From CAZYQW01 sp964649825 (GTDB lineage: Bacteria > Planctomycetota > B15-G4 > JADJEK01), in NCBI GenBank assembly GCA_964649825.1, contig CAZYQW010000038.1, positions 62,001 through 126,000 on the forward strand: DNA of 64,000 bases. The letters are read 5' to 3'. The position numbers were made by a program, and so were the translations under genes. Under the pieces are notes generated by a model. It ran no database searches, was not told the origin of the DNA, and saw only the letters and a list, made by a program, of their open reading frames with translations. Positions 39,976 to 48,520 of this stretch are shown in pieces; the stretch's first letter is position 1, and each line of letters begins with the position of its first letter.

Positions 39976-41486
39976 CGATCCTCGACCTGATGAGGCGCAC
40001 CGCGGCCCGGGACCCAATGGGCCACGCCGTTCACTTCGAGTCGCGCCGGCTGACGTTCGCCGACCTCGAGGGCGGCTCGAACGCGGCGGCGCGCGTCTAC
40101 CGCGCGCACGGCGTGAAGGAGGGCGACCGCGTCGCGCTCTTCGCCGGCACGTCGCTCGAGTACGTCCTCGCCTACCTCGGCATCCTGAAGCTCGGGGGGA
40201 CCGCGGTGCCGGTGAACGCGCACTACAAAGCGGCCGAGCTCGCGCGGATCCTGACCGACTCGGAGCCGGCGGTGCTCGTCGCCGACACCCCGCGGCTCGC
40301 GATCGCGGCCGCGGCGGCGACATCGGGCGTCCACGCGCTGCTCGAGATCGAACGCGGTGCCGGCGATCGACCGGCGGGCGGCCCCGCCGTGTTCCCGTTC
40401 TATCAGGCGGTGCGCAAGGCGTCCGTCCATCCCGTCGACGCGATCGTGAACGACGAGGACCTCGCGCTCCTGCTGTACACGTCCGGAACGACCGGCGTGC
40501 CGAAGGGCGCGATGCTCACTCACGCGAACCTGACCCACAACGCGACCGCGATCGTCGATCGCTTCCGTTGGACGCCCGAGGACCGCTTCCTCCACGTCCT
40601 CCCTCTGTTCCACGTGCACGGCCTCTGCGTCGGCCTGCACGGGACGCTCGTCGCGGGCGGCGACACGCGGCTGGTCGAGCGGTTCGACGCCGTCGAGACG
40701 CTGCGCCTGCTGGAAGCCGAGCGCGCGACGCTGTTCATGGGCGTGCCGACGATGTACGGGCGGCTCCTCGCCGCCGCGGCCGCGCGACCGACGAAGCTCC
40801 CCGCGATCCGGTTGTGCGTCTCCGGATCGGCGCCGCTCGCACCCCACGTCGCGCGCGCGTTCGAGGAACGGTTCGGCGCCCGCATCCTGGAACGGTACGG
40901 GATGACGGAGACGCTGATCACGATCGCCCAGGAGTACGACGGCCCGCGGACGCCCGGCACGGTCGGAACCCCCCTCTCGGGCGTCGAGGCCCGGATCGTC
41001 GACTCCGATCTGAACGACGTCCGGGCGGGCCAGGAGGGTGAGCTCGTCATCCGCGGACCGTGCGTCGGACCCGGCTACTGGAAGAACGACGCGGCGACCG
41101 ACGCCGCGTTCGCCGACGGGTGGTTCTTGACCGGCGACATCGCGCGCCGCGACGACGACGGCGTCTACTCCATCGTCGGCCGCGCGAAGGAGATGATCCT
41201 GAGCGGCGGCTTCAACGTGTACCCGCGCGAGGTCGAGGACGTCCTCCTCACCCACCCGGCCGTGGTCGAGGCCGCCGTCTTCGGCGTCGACGACGCGGAC
41301 CTCGGGGAGGCGGTCGCGGCCGCGGTCGTCCTTCGCGACGGCGCCGCGGTCGACGAGACCGCCTTGATCGAGCACTGCCGCGAGCGACTCGCGTCGTTCA
41401 AGAAGCCGCGCACGATCCGTTTCGTGGCCGAGCTGCCGCGGAACGCGATGGAGAAGGTGGAGCGCCGGTCGCTCAAGGACGGATAG
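39972..41486 (+). CDS. AMP-forming acyl-CoA ligase (MatB/FadD-like)
   Basis: The 504-residue enzyme has LLLYTSGTTGVPKGAMLTHA near residues 167-186, YGMTETLI near 309, GWFLTGDIA near 384, the hinge GRAKEMILSGGFNVYPREVE near 399-418 and a carboxy catalytic lysine in LPRNAMEKVERR. The ending is like that of malonyl-CoA synthetases and short to long acyl-CoA ligases; the substrate is not clear. The ATG at 39972 overlaps the M1 peptidase stop and is preceded by GGAG. It is the second ligase in the window and is not closely similar to the one at 33254. Confidence 0.86.
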   Translation: MTILDLMRRTAARDPMGHAVHFESRRLTFADLEGGSNAAARVYRAHGVKEGDRVALFAGTSLEYVLAYLGILKLGGTAVPVNAHYKAAELARILTDSEPAVLVADTPRLAIAAAAATSGVHALLEIERGAGDRPAGGPAVFPFYQAVRKASVHPVDAIVNDEDLALLLYTSGTTGVPKGAMLTHANLTHNATAIVDRFRWTPEDRFLHVLPLFHVHGLCVGLHGTLVAGGDTRLVERFDAVETLRLLEAERATLFMGVPTMYGRLLAAAAARPTKLPAIRLCVSGSAPLAPHVARAFEERFGARILERYGMTETLITIAQEYDGPRTPGTVGTPLSGVEARIVDSDLNDVRAGQEGELVIRGPCVGPGYWKNDAATDAAFADGWFLTGDIARRDDDGVYSIVGRAKEMILSGGFNVYPREVEDVLLTHPAVVEAAVFGVDDADLGEAVAAAVVLRDGAAVDETALIEHCRERLASFKKPRTIRFVAELPRNAMEKVERRSLKDG

Positions 41487-41504
41487 GCTCCGCCGGCCGC
41501 CGCC

Positions 41505-42848
41505 TTACCGTTTCTTCTCCTCCGCCTTCTTCCGCTCGCGGAAGTGGATCTTCAGCGGCACCTCCTCGATCGGGAGCTGCTCGCGCAGGCGGTTCGCGAG
41601 ATAGCGCGCGTACTCGTCGCCGAACAGCTTCTTGTCGTTGACGAACACGACGAACGTCGGCGGATGCGTGCCGGTCTGGGTGACGTAGAGGATCTTCGGG
41701 AACTTGCCGCGCCCCACCCGCGGGAAGCGCCGCGTGATCGCCTCATCGATGATGCGGTTCAGCGCGCCGGTCCCCGCGCGGTACCCGGACTGCTCCTCGA
41801 GCGACGCCACCACGTCGAGGGTCTCGTCGATGTTGAACGCGGTCAGGGACGACAGGAACGTGACCGGCGCGAACTCGAGCATCGGGAGCTGTTGCGCGAG
41901 GTAGGCGCGGTACTCCTCCGGCCGCTTCCCCGCCTCCTCGGCGAGGTCCCACTTCGACACGCCGATCACGACCGGGCGGGCGCTGCCCGCGATCTCGTGG
42001 GCGATCCCCTTGTCGATCTGCGAGATCTTCCGCGTGGCGTCGACGAGGAGGAGCACGACGTCGGCGCGTCGGATCGCCTCGTTCGCGCGCGCGTGCCCGT
42101 AGAAGTCGGCCGTCCCTTCGACGACGCGGCGCTTGCGGATCCCCGCCGTGTCCACCGCGACGAAGCGGCGTCCGCCGCGCTCGAACGCGACGTCGACGGC
42201 GTCGCGCGTGGTGCCGGGGATCTCCGACACGATCACCCGATCCTCGCCGACGAGGAGGTTCACGAGCGTCGACTTGCCCGAGTTGACCTTCCCGACGATG
42301 GCGAGGCGGATCGGCCTTGCCTCGTCCGGACCGCGGGACTCTTCCGCGGAAGGCGGGATCAGGTCGAGGATCTCCTCGATGAGCGCCTCGACTCCGAAGC
42401 GCTCGAGCGCGGAGACCGGCCGCGGCTCGCCGAGCCCAAGCGCGTAGAGGGACGGGACCTCGCGCTCGATCGAGACCCCATCGCACTTGTTGGCGACGAG
42501 GAGGATCGGCTTGTTCAGCGAGCGAAGCTCCTTCGCGATCACCTCGTCGGCCGGGATCACGCCGTCGCGCGCGTCCACGAGGAACAGGATCAAGTCGGCG
42601 ATCTCGAGGGCGGTGTCGATCTGATGCTCGATCTCCGTCTTCAGCTCGGCGTCGTCGTACTGCCCGATCCCGCCGGTGTCGACGAGCAGGAACGCGCGAT
42701 CGCCGCGCTCGACGCGCGCGGTGACCCGGTCGCGCGTCACGCCGGCGGCGGGATCGACGATCGCGACGCGGCGCTTCAGGATCGCATTGAACAAGGACGA
42801 CTTGCCGACGTTGGGGCGTCCGCAAACCACGACCGTAGGCTCGCTCAC
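41505..42848 (-). CDS. der: GTPase Der (EngA), ribosome assembly
   Basis: The 447-residue protein has two tandem GTPase domains and a KH-like carboxy domain, the unique layout of Der, which helps mature the large ribosomal subunit. The first domain has GRPNVGKSSLFN, DTGGIG and NKCD. The second has GKVNSGKSTLVN, DTAGIRKR and SKWD. The KH-like part includes FPKILYVTQTGTHPPTFVVF. The second P-loop has Ser where Asn-Val-Gly is common (KVNSGKS), otherwise all motifs are intact. The GTG at 42848 overlaps the queE stop and follows GGAGG. Confidence 0.95.
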   Translation of the reverse strand: MSEPTVVVCGRPNVGKSSLFNAILKRRVAIVDPAAGVTRDRVTARVERGDRAFLLVDTGGIGQYDDAELKTEIEHQIDTALEIADLILFLVDARDGVIPADEVIAKELRSLNKPILLVANKCDGVSIEREVPSLYALGLGEPRPVSALERFGVEALIEEILDLIPPSAEESRGPDEARPIRLAIVGKVNSGKSTLVNLLVGEDRVIVSEIPGTTRDAVDVAFERGGRRFVAVDTAGIRKRRVVEGTADFYGHARANEAIRRADVVLLLVDATRKISQIDKGIAHEIAGSARPVVIGVSKWDLAEEAGKRPEEYRAYLAQQLPMLEFAPVTFLSSLTAFNIDETLDVVASLEEQSGYRAGTGALNRIIDEAITRRFPRVGRGKFPKILYVTQTGTHPPTFVVFVNDKKLFGDEYARYLANRLREQLPIEEVPLKIHFRERKKAEEKKR

Positions 42849-43612
42849 GGTGCCTCCAGAAACTTGTGGACCTGGGGCAGGACTCGCACGTCGGACAGTC
42901 CGACCGCGAGTGCGGCGCGCGCGAGCTCGTCGAGGAGCTCGAAGCTCGCGCGCAGTCGGCCGTCGCGGCCGGTGCGCGGCTGCACGATGAACGGGGTCTG
43001 CGGCGCCACGTCGGCCACGAGCCGGGCCGCGGCGCGCCACTCGTCGCGGTCGACGCCGGCGTCGACGACGACCTTCACGTAGACGTCGCGGCGGCGCGCG
43101 ATCTCGAGGAAACGACGGTGCTCGGCGAAGCACGGGCGCGTCCGCGCGACGGACGGCAGCTTGACGTCCATCGAGACGATCGCGACGTGATCGATCACTC
43201 CGGCGAGCGCGTCGGGCAGGGTGCCGGCCGTCTCGAGGAGGACGGGGGCGGCGACGATGCGCGGAAGCAGCGCACCCAGGAACTCGACCTGCTCGAGCGG
43301 CTCGCCGCCCGTGATCGAGACGGCGTGGTACGGCCCGCTCGCGCGCAGCGCGTCCTCGATCAGCGCACCCGCCGCGTCCGCCTCGACCGGGTTCTCCCCC
43401 ACCCGGCACGCGCCGTCCGCGCTCCGCACCTCGTAGGCCGCGCCCGCGCGCAACGCGTCGGGCGTGTCGCAGAAGCGGCAGCCGATCGTGCAGCCGGCGA
43501 GGCGCACGAACAGATGGCGCCGGCCGACGTACGGCCCCTCGCCTTGATAGGTGGAGAAGACCTCGGCGAGGCGACCCGTCGCCACGCTCGAGGAGTGCCC
43601 GGTGGAGATCAT
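42845..43612 (-). CDS. queE: 7-carboxy-7-deazaguanine synthase
   Basis: This 255-residue radical SAM enzyme makes the deazaguanine core for queuosine. The opening FSTYQGEGPYVGRRHLFVRL is typical, and the 4Fe-4S site is CTIGCRFC (Cys41, Cys45, Cys48). TGGEPL near residue 99 is the SAM-binding glycine motif. The ATG at 43612 gives the usual length and lies after GGCGGGG. It is translationally coupled to der. The other pre-queuosine genes (queC, queD) are not in the window. Confidence 0.92.
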   Translation of the reverse strand: MISTGHSSSVATGRLAEVFSTYQGEGPYVGRRHLFVRLAGCTIGCRFCDTPDALRAGAAYEVRSADGACRVGENPVEADAAGALIEDALRASGPYHAVSITGGEPLEQVEFLGALLPRIVAAPVLLETAGTLPDALAGVIDHVAIVSMDVKLPSVARTRPCFAEHRRFLEIARRRDVYVKVVVDAGVDRDEWRAAARLVADVAPQTPFIVQPRTGRDGRLRASFELLDELARAALAVGLSDVRVLPQVHKFLEAP

Positions 43613-43846
43613 CCCCGCCAGATTACCGTCTCGCCGGGGCCGGAAGCGAGCCCGGAGGCGGGTCCGAACGACGGCGTCCCGCTTGTCCCGCTGCGCGATC
43701 GTGCCGTGTCCTCCTACCGTCCGACGGACGGCGAGCCCGCCTCCACCCCGGTCGCGAGCGCAGGAACGCAGCGACGATGGTCCCCGCGCGTGCTCCGGTC
43801 GCCCCCCGGGTCCGGTCGCGCCTCGACGACCGCGGAACGGCACCCG

Positions 43847-44956
43847 TCACGCGCGCGTCGACTCGAGCCGGCGGCGCAACAGCGAGACACCCCGTTCCAG
43901 CATGGCATCCGGGGCGGCGAACGAGATGCGGAAGTGGGTGTCGCGGTCGGAGAAGGCGCGACCCGGCACGACGAGGATCTTGTCCTCGAGCGCACGCTTC
44001 ACGAACTCCGTCCCGGTGATCCCGTCGGGTAGCGCGGGGAACGCGTAGAACGAACCCTCGGGAACGACGAGGTCGACCGCACCGCTCAATCCAGCGACGA
44101 CGAGGTCGCGCTTTTGCCGGTAGGCACGCACCGCCTCGCCGCTGTCGTGGTCGAGCGCATAGAGCGCAGCCTTCTGGGCGACGGTGTTGGCGCAGACGAA
44201 CGTGAACTGCTGGAACGTCGACATCGCGTCGAGCACGTCGGGCGGCCCGATCGCGTAGCCGATCCGCCAGCCCGGCATGCCGAGCGACTTGGAGAAGCCC
44301 GACAGGAGGATCGTGCGGTCGTAGTGCTCGGCGACGCTGTGGTACTCGTCCGCGTACACGAACGCGTCGTAGATCTCGTCGCTGATGACGGTCAGGTCGC
44401 GCTCGCGGGCGAAGTCGGCCGCGATGCGGAGCTCGTCCTGCGAGTAGACCCGTCCCGTCGGGTTCTGCGGCGAGTTCAAGAGCAGCACGCGCGTACGATC
44501 GGTGCACGCCGCCTCGAGCGCCTCGCGGCGGATGCGGAAGTCGGGATACGTGTCGTACGTGGCGGCACGCGCGCCGATGACGTCGGCGAGCACCCGATAC
44601 ATCACGAAGTACGGATCGGGGATCAGGATCTCGTCGCCGGGGTTCAGCAGCACGAGGTACGACAACAGGAGCCCGCCCGACACGCCGGCCGTGACGAGGC
44701 TGGCGCCGGGGTCGAATCCGTACCGCGTCCTCGCGAGCTCCCGGACCTTTGCGTTCAGCTCCGGGATGCCCTGCGTGACGGTGTACTTGTTGAAGCCTTC
44801 GCGGATCGCCCGGATCGCGGCTTCCTTCACGGCCTCGGGGACGTCGAAGTCCGCCTGGCCGATCGAGAAATCGATCGGGTCCTCGAGGCTCGCGACGAGC
44901 TCGAAGATCTTCCGGATGCCGCTTGGCTGGACGCGTCGAGTGCGATCGGCGAGCAT
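43847..44956 (-). CDS. Class I/II PLP-dependent aminotransferase
   Basis: The 369-residue enzyme follows the aspartate/aromatic aminotransferase plan. It has SIGQADFDVP near residue 31, GFNKYTVTQGIPEL near 54-67, LLNSPQNPTGRVY near 158-170, ISDEIYDAF near 190 and the PLP lysine in LLSGFSKSLGMPGWRIGY (Lys at about 227). The carboxy RISFAAP holds the substrate arginine. Substrate is unclear. It follows the small basic protein gene by seven bases. The 234 bases between its stop and queE hold no gene; an open frame entering this gap is a shadow. Confidence 0.9.
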   Translation of the reverse strand: MLADRTRRVQPSGIRKIFELVASLEDPIDFSIGQADFDVPEAVKEAAIRAIREGFNKYTVTQGIPELNAKVRELARTRYGFDPGASLVTAGVSGGLLLSYLVLLNPGDEILIPDPYFVMYRVLADVIGARAATYDTYPDFRIRREALEAACTDRTRVLLLNSPQNPTGRVYSQDELRIAADFARERDLTVISDEIYDAFVYADEYHSVAEHYDRTILLSGFSKSLGMPGWRIGYAIGPPDVLDAMSTFQQFTFVCANTVAQKAALYALDHDSGEAVRAYRQKRDLVVAGLSGAVDLVVPEGSFYAFPALPDGITGTEFVKRALEDKILVVPGRAFSDRDTHFRISFAAPDAMLERGVSLLRRRLESTRA

Positions 44957-44963
44957 GCGCCGA

Positions 44964-45173
44964 TCAGCTCTCTCCGTCCTTCTCGTCCTTCGTCGGACCC
45001 TTCTTGTGCGTCGCGATCTTGAAGCGCGTCCGGACCTTGGGGAGGCCGAAGACGGACGCGTCCTGCTCGCGACGACCATCCTTCTCGAGGATCTCGAGCC
45101 GCTCCACGCGGCGGAACACGTTCCGCGACCGCTGGAGGGTGTTCTTGAGCTTCAGGCTGCGATGGATCGTCAT
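44964..45173 (-). CDS. Small basic protein of the Planctomycetes/Verrucomicrobia/Chlamydiae type
   Basis: The 69-residue protein is lysine- and arginine-rich. It begins MTIHRSLKLKNTLQRSRNVF, then RRVERLEILEKDGRR, and ends in the phrase SVFGLPKVRTRFKIATHKKG. I recognise this S-L-K...R-N-V-x-x-R-x-E-R...G-L-P-K-V-R pattern as that of a small basic protein conserved in the PVC group, probably linked to RNA or ribosomes; its exact role is unknown to me. GGAGACGGAG precedes the ATG at 45173. It lies 14 bases after the SPOR-like gene. Confidence 0.78.
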   Translation of the reverse strand: MTIHRSLKLKNTLQRSRNVFRRVERLEILEKDGRREQDASVFGLPKVRTRFKIATHKKGPTKDEKDGES

Positions 45174-45187
45174 CTCCGTCTCCGTTT

Positions 45188-45880
45188 CTACTCCGCTCGC
45201 CGCGCCGTGTCCGGATCTCCCGGCAGGCTGGCAATACGAGCGCTCTCGAACGGCCGCTTGCTGCCGTCCGGATAGTCATTGATCCGGGCCAGCCGCCCCT
45301 TCAGTTGGAGCAGCTCGGGATCGTCGTCGGTCTCGTAGCGCCCGGCATAGACCGAAAACATCGTCTTGCCGCTCACGTCTCTCGGCCACATCGAGAGCTT
45401 GACGCCGCCGAGCTCGTAACGGTCGCGCAACGTGCGCTTCAGTTCGTTCAGCTTCTCGACCAGTCGGTCCTTGCCGAGGTCCTGATACGTGATCAGGAGC
45501 ACCCCGTAGAGCCGAGAGCTCGTGGTCCGTCCACCGTCGTCGGTCGCGCCCTCCGGCTCGCCGCCGCTCTCGATCCGATCACCGAGCGCACGCGCCGATC
45601 GGTCGGCCAGGACTCGCTCGGAGGCCTGGCCGCGCCCGTAACCGATCATGTAGCCGACCCCCATCGTGAGGATCCACACGAACAGGAGAACGAGCGACCC
45701 GGTCAAGCTCAGCCTCAGCTCGAACTCGGTGACCGGCATCGGTTTCGGTGGCACGACCCGTTCCGGGCCGGCCGGCGGCGCCCCCACCTCGGAAGACGCC
45801 TCACGTCCGCTCATCGTCCGCCCCAGGGTCTGGCCGCTCGACCGGAAGATCTCCAATGGATGCTTCTTCTGACCGCTCAT
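45188..45880 (-). CDS. Single-pass membrane protein with SPOR-like domain
   Basis: The 230-residue protein has a cytoplasmic amino end of about 50 residues and one transmembrane helix (LVLLFVWILTMGVGYMIGYG, near 64-83). A periplasmic domain of 90-100 residues follows with LYGVLLITYQDLGKDRLVEK and SVYAGRYETDDDPELLQLKG, the beta-alpha-beta pattern of SPOR domains that bind bare peptidoglycan glycan strands. If so it may act at the division site. The ATG at 45880 is the likely start; the ribosome site is weak. Confidence 0.65.
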   Translation of the reverse strand: MSGQKKHPLEIFRSSGQTLGRTMSGREASSEVGAPPAGPERVVPPKPMPVTEFELRLSLTGSLVLLFVWILTMGVGYMIGYGRGQASERVLADRSARALGDRIESGGEPEGATDDGGRTTSSRLYGVLLITYQDLGKDRLVEKLNELKRTLRDRYELGGVKLSMWPRDVSGKTMFSVYAGRYETDDDPELLQLKGRLARINDYPDGSKRPFESARIASLPGDPDTARRAE

Positions 45881-45942
45881 GCACACCGCCGACCGGTGGT
45901 ATCGGACGAATCGCACGATTCAACCCGGAACGGACGTCCTTT

Positions 45943-46932
45943 TCAACCCGCCGCCCGGCGATTCCGCACGACCGCTGCGGCAAGGCGCAGCGCCTCCAGC
46001 ATGGATGACGGATCGGCGCGACCTCGTCCGGCGAGGTCGAACGCGGTACCGTGGTCGGGCGAGGTCCGCACGAACGGCAATCCGAGCGTCACGTTCACCC
46101 CACCGCCGAACGCGAGGAGCTTGACGGGGATCAACCCCTGGTCGTGGTACATCGCGAGGACCGCGTCGAACTCCTCGGCCCGGTGGCGCACGAAGGCCGT
46201 GTCGGCGGGCAGAGGTCCGGTCACGTCGTGTCCAGCCGCGCGCACCCGGTCGATCGCGGGACGTACGATCTCCCTCTCCTCATCGCCGAACAGACCGCCC
46301 TCGCCGGCGTGCGGGTTCACGCCGGTCACCGCGATCCTCGGGGCGGCGAGGCCGAAGTCGAGCCTCAGGGCGCGGGCAAGGATCCCAAGGTCGGCCGCGA
46401 TGTCGGCGGAGTTCAACTGCGTGGCGACCCGAGCGAGCGCTACGTGCCGCGTGGCGAGCGCCACGCGCAACCCGCCGCCGACGAAGAGCATCACTCCGCG
46501 CTCGACGCCCGCTCGCGCGACGAGGATCTCGGTCTGCCCCAGGCCGCGGTCGCCCGCGGCGACGAGCGCCTCCTTCGAGACCGGAGCGGTGACGACACCG
46601 TCCACCTCGCCGGCGAGCGCGAGGTCGATCGCGCGGTGAAGCGCCGCGAGCGCGCTCTTGCCGGACGCGGCCGACGGCCGGCCGACGCCGTCGCGAACCA
46701 CGTCGTAGCGCCCGACCGGCTCGAACGCGACGCCGACGTCGCGCGTCCGCCACGTTTCCCACGCGCTCGCGGGACCGACGACACGGATCCGGATCCGTTC
46801 CCCTTCCTCGGCGACGAACTCCGCCGTCGCCTTGGCCGCGATCTCGGGGCCGATCCCGGCCGGGTCGCCGATCGGCACGGCGAGTCGGACGGACGGCGAA
46901 GACCCGGTCAGGAGAGGATCTCGCGTCGCCAC
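45943..46932 (-). CDS. pdxA: 4-hydroxythreonine-4-phosphate dehydrogenase
   Basis: The 329-residue enzyme works in the deoxyxylulose-5-phosphate-dependent route to pyridoxal phosphate. It has the opening AVPIGDPAGIGPEIA, then GVVTAPVSKEAL near residue 114, TGVNPHAGEGGLFGDEE near 217 with a metal ligand His, and AMYHDQGLIPVKLLAFG near 263 with the second. The family is about 330 residues, which favours the GTG at 46932; a later GTG would clip the first strand. That start overlaps the end of the upstream peptidase gene by 25 bases. Confidence 0.93.
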   Translation of the reverse strand: MATRDPLLTGSSPSVRLAVPIGDPAGIGPEIAAKATAEFVAEEGERIRIRVVGPASAWETWRTRDVGVAFEPVGRYDVVRDGVGRPSAASGKSALAALHRAIDLALAGEVDGVVTAPVSKEALVAAGDRGLGQTEILVARAGVERGVMLFVGGGLRVALATRHVALARVATQLNSADIAADLGILARALRLDFGLAAPRIAVTGVNPHAGEGGLFGDEEREIVRPAIDRVRAAGHDVTGPLPADTAFVRHRAEEFDAVLAMYHDQGLIPVKLLAFGGGVNVTLGLPFVRTSPDHGTAFDLAGRGRADPSSMLEALRLAAAVVRNRRAAG

Positions 46933-48116
46933 AACGCCTCGAGGTCCTCGAGGTCGTAGCCGAAGCTCTTCCTCAGCGCGCCGTCCAGCTCCTCGCCGCG
47001 GCCGAGAGTCAGTACGAACGAACGGATCGCGCCGAGGCCGTAGCGCCCGCGCAGGAACGCGATGAACGAGCGCGAGGCCGCGTACTGCACCCGGACCTTG
47101 CCCGCGTCGCTCTCGTTGGCGAACGTCTTCGGCATCGCGGCGAACGAAGGGATCTTCGCGCCGCCCTGCGCGATCGCGCGGACGTCGTCGTGCGCCCCGT
47201 CGCCCTCCGACTCGAACCACTCGGCCAGCCCCTCGTTCACCCAGATCGGGCACGCGGGGACGAGGTCGGCCAGGACCCGGTGCGTGTACTCGTGGCGCGC
47301 CGTGCGCGCGAGCGCGCCCTTCTGGCGGCGGAAGTCGCGCACGGGAAGGCGGATCTTTCCGTCGTACAGCCCCCCGATCCACTCATGCGCACCGGTCGCG
47401 CGCTTGAAGTCCTGGTCGCTGTAGAGGAGCACCGTCGTGCGGACCGACGGGAAGTGGCCGAGGTCCGAGCAAACGCGCGCTCGCGCGTCCTCGAGCAGGA
47501 CCAGGAGCTCGTCCGCGATCGCGTAGTTCGCGTCGCTGCCGAGGAACTTCAGCGTGAAGTCGTTCGAGGAGCGATCGACGTAGTCGCCCGACACCGCGAA
47601 CTCGCGCCTCGCGCGGTCGAGCTGCGACGCGGCCCAGTCGTCGGGCTCGAGCCGCAGCCGGTTCTCGTAGGCCTCGATCGCCTTCTCCAATCGGTCCTCG
47701 CTGTAGTAGAGGAAACCGAGGAAGTCGTAGACCTTCGGCTCCGCCGGATGGCGCCCGCGCGCGTCGAGCAGGATCGCCTCGGCGCGCGGATGATTGCGGC
47801 CGAGCAGGTACGCGTAGCCGAGGTGCACCAAGAAGAGCGCGTTCCCCTCGTCGGTCTTGAGCGCCGCCTCGAAGTCCTGGATCGCGGCGCCGTAGCGTCC
47901 CTCCCGGAGGTGGGCGAGCCCGCGGTTGTTCCAAGCCACCGCGAGATTGCGGACGATGACCTGGTCCTTCGCGCTTTTCTCCACCGCTTGCTCGAGCAGC
48001 GAGATCGCCTCGTCGAAGCTCTCCTGCTCGAGCAACTCGAGCGCCCGCTCGTTCATCGCCGACGGGCTTTCGCCGGAGGCGATGACCAGCATCAGAGCCG
48101 TCAGGATCCACGACAT
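46908..48116 (-). CDS. TPR protein with peptidase MA-type metalloprotease domain
   Basis: The 402-residue protein has a signal peptide (MSWILTALMLVIASG) and four TPR-like repeats over about residues 20-165. A gluzincin-type protease domain follows, with HEYTH (275-279) and the downstream Glu295 in WVNEGLAEWFES. The combination is known from other planctomycete- and acidobacteria-like genomes, but the substrate is not known. It is likely exported. GAGAGGTGAG precedes the ATG at 48116. It overlaps the YkgJ-type gene by 16 bases. Confidence 0.8.
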   Translation of the reverse strand: MSWILTALMLVIASGESPSAMNERALELLEQESFDEAISLLEQAVEKSAKDQVIVRNLAVAWNNRGLAHLREGRYGAAIQDFEAALKTDEGNALFLVHLGYAYLLGRNHPRAEAILLDARGRHPAEPKVYDFLGFLYYSEDRLEKAIEAYENRLRLEPDDWAASQLDRARREFAVSGDYVDRSSNDFTLKFLGSDANYAIADELLVLLEDARARVCSDLGHFPSVRTTVLLYSDQDFKRATGAHEWIGGLYDGKIRLPVRDFRRQKGALARTARHEYTHRVLADLVPACPIWVNEGLAEWFESEGDGAHDDVRAIAQGGAKIPSFAAMPKTFANESDAGKVRVQYAASRSFIAFLRGRYGLGAIRSFVLTLGRGEELDGALRKSFGYDLEDLEALWRREILS

Positions 48117-48520
48117 CGACTCACCTCTCGGACCGTGCGCACGAACCTCGTATAGCGATACTCGAGGCCGTGCTCCTCGTGTATCCGGACCACGCGGCGG
48201 TGGTGACGCTCGGCGATCTCCGTCATCTTCTCGGCGTATGCGGGATCGCAGAAGTACACCCGACAGCCGAGCGGACGCCCGTCGCGGAGCTCGCAGCGCC
48301 CCCGTTGGAACCAAGGGCACGCGTCCGGCGGGGCATCGGGAGGGGACTCGCCGCCGTGCGCGCGCGCGTACTCGACCTCGAGTTCGGTCGCGAAGAGGAG
48401 CTGGCCGGAGCGCGCGAAATCACAGCACAGGCCCCGGAGATCGCACGCCACCTCGGTGGCGGCCACCTCGCGGCGGAGCTCGTCGTAGGTTCGCTCGAGG
48501 TCGGCGAACGCGCGTCTCAT
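48101..48520 (-). CDS. YkgJ-type cysteine-cluster protein
   Basis: The 139-residue protein carries the spaced cysteines of the zinc/iron-cluster YkgJ family: CDLRGLCCDF near 26-35, then ACPWFQRGRCELRDGRPLGC and VYFC near 68-91. Such proteins bind a metal cluster, but their role is unclear. The carboxy helix has HHRRVVRIHEEHGLEYRY. The ATG at 48520 overlaps the kinase stop (ATGA), so the two are coupled. Confidence 0.82.
   Translation of the reverse strand: MRRAFADLERTYDELRREVAATEVACDLRGLCCDFARSGQLLFATELEVEYARAHGGESPPDAPPDACPWFQRGRCELRDGRPLGCRVYFCDPAYAEKMTEIAERHHRRVVRIHEEHGLEYRYTRFVRTVREVSRCRGS

Noticed and set aside
43613..43846. Possible frameshifted extension of the aminotransferase into the 234-base gap before queE
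   Set aside because: The aminotransferase is full length with all motifs and its own stop; the extra frame is out of phase and arginine-rich.
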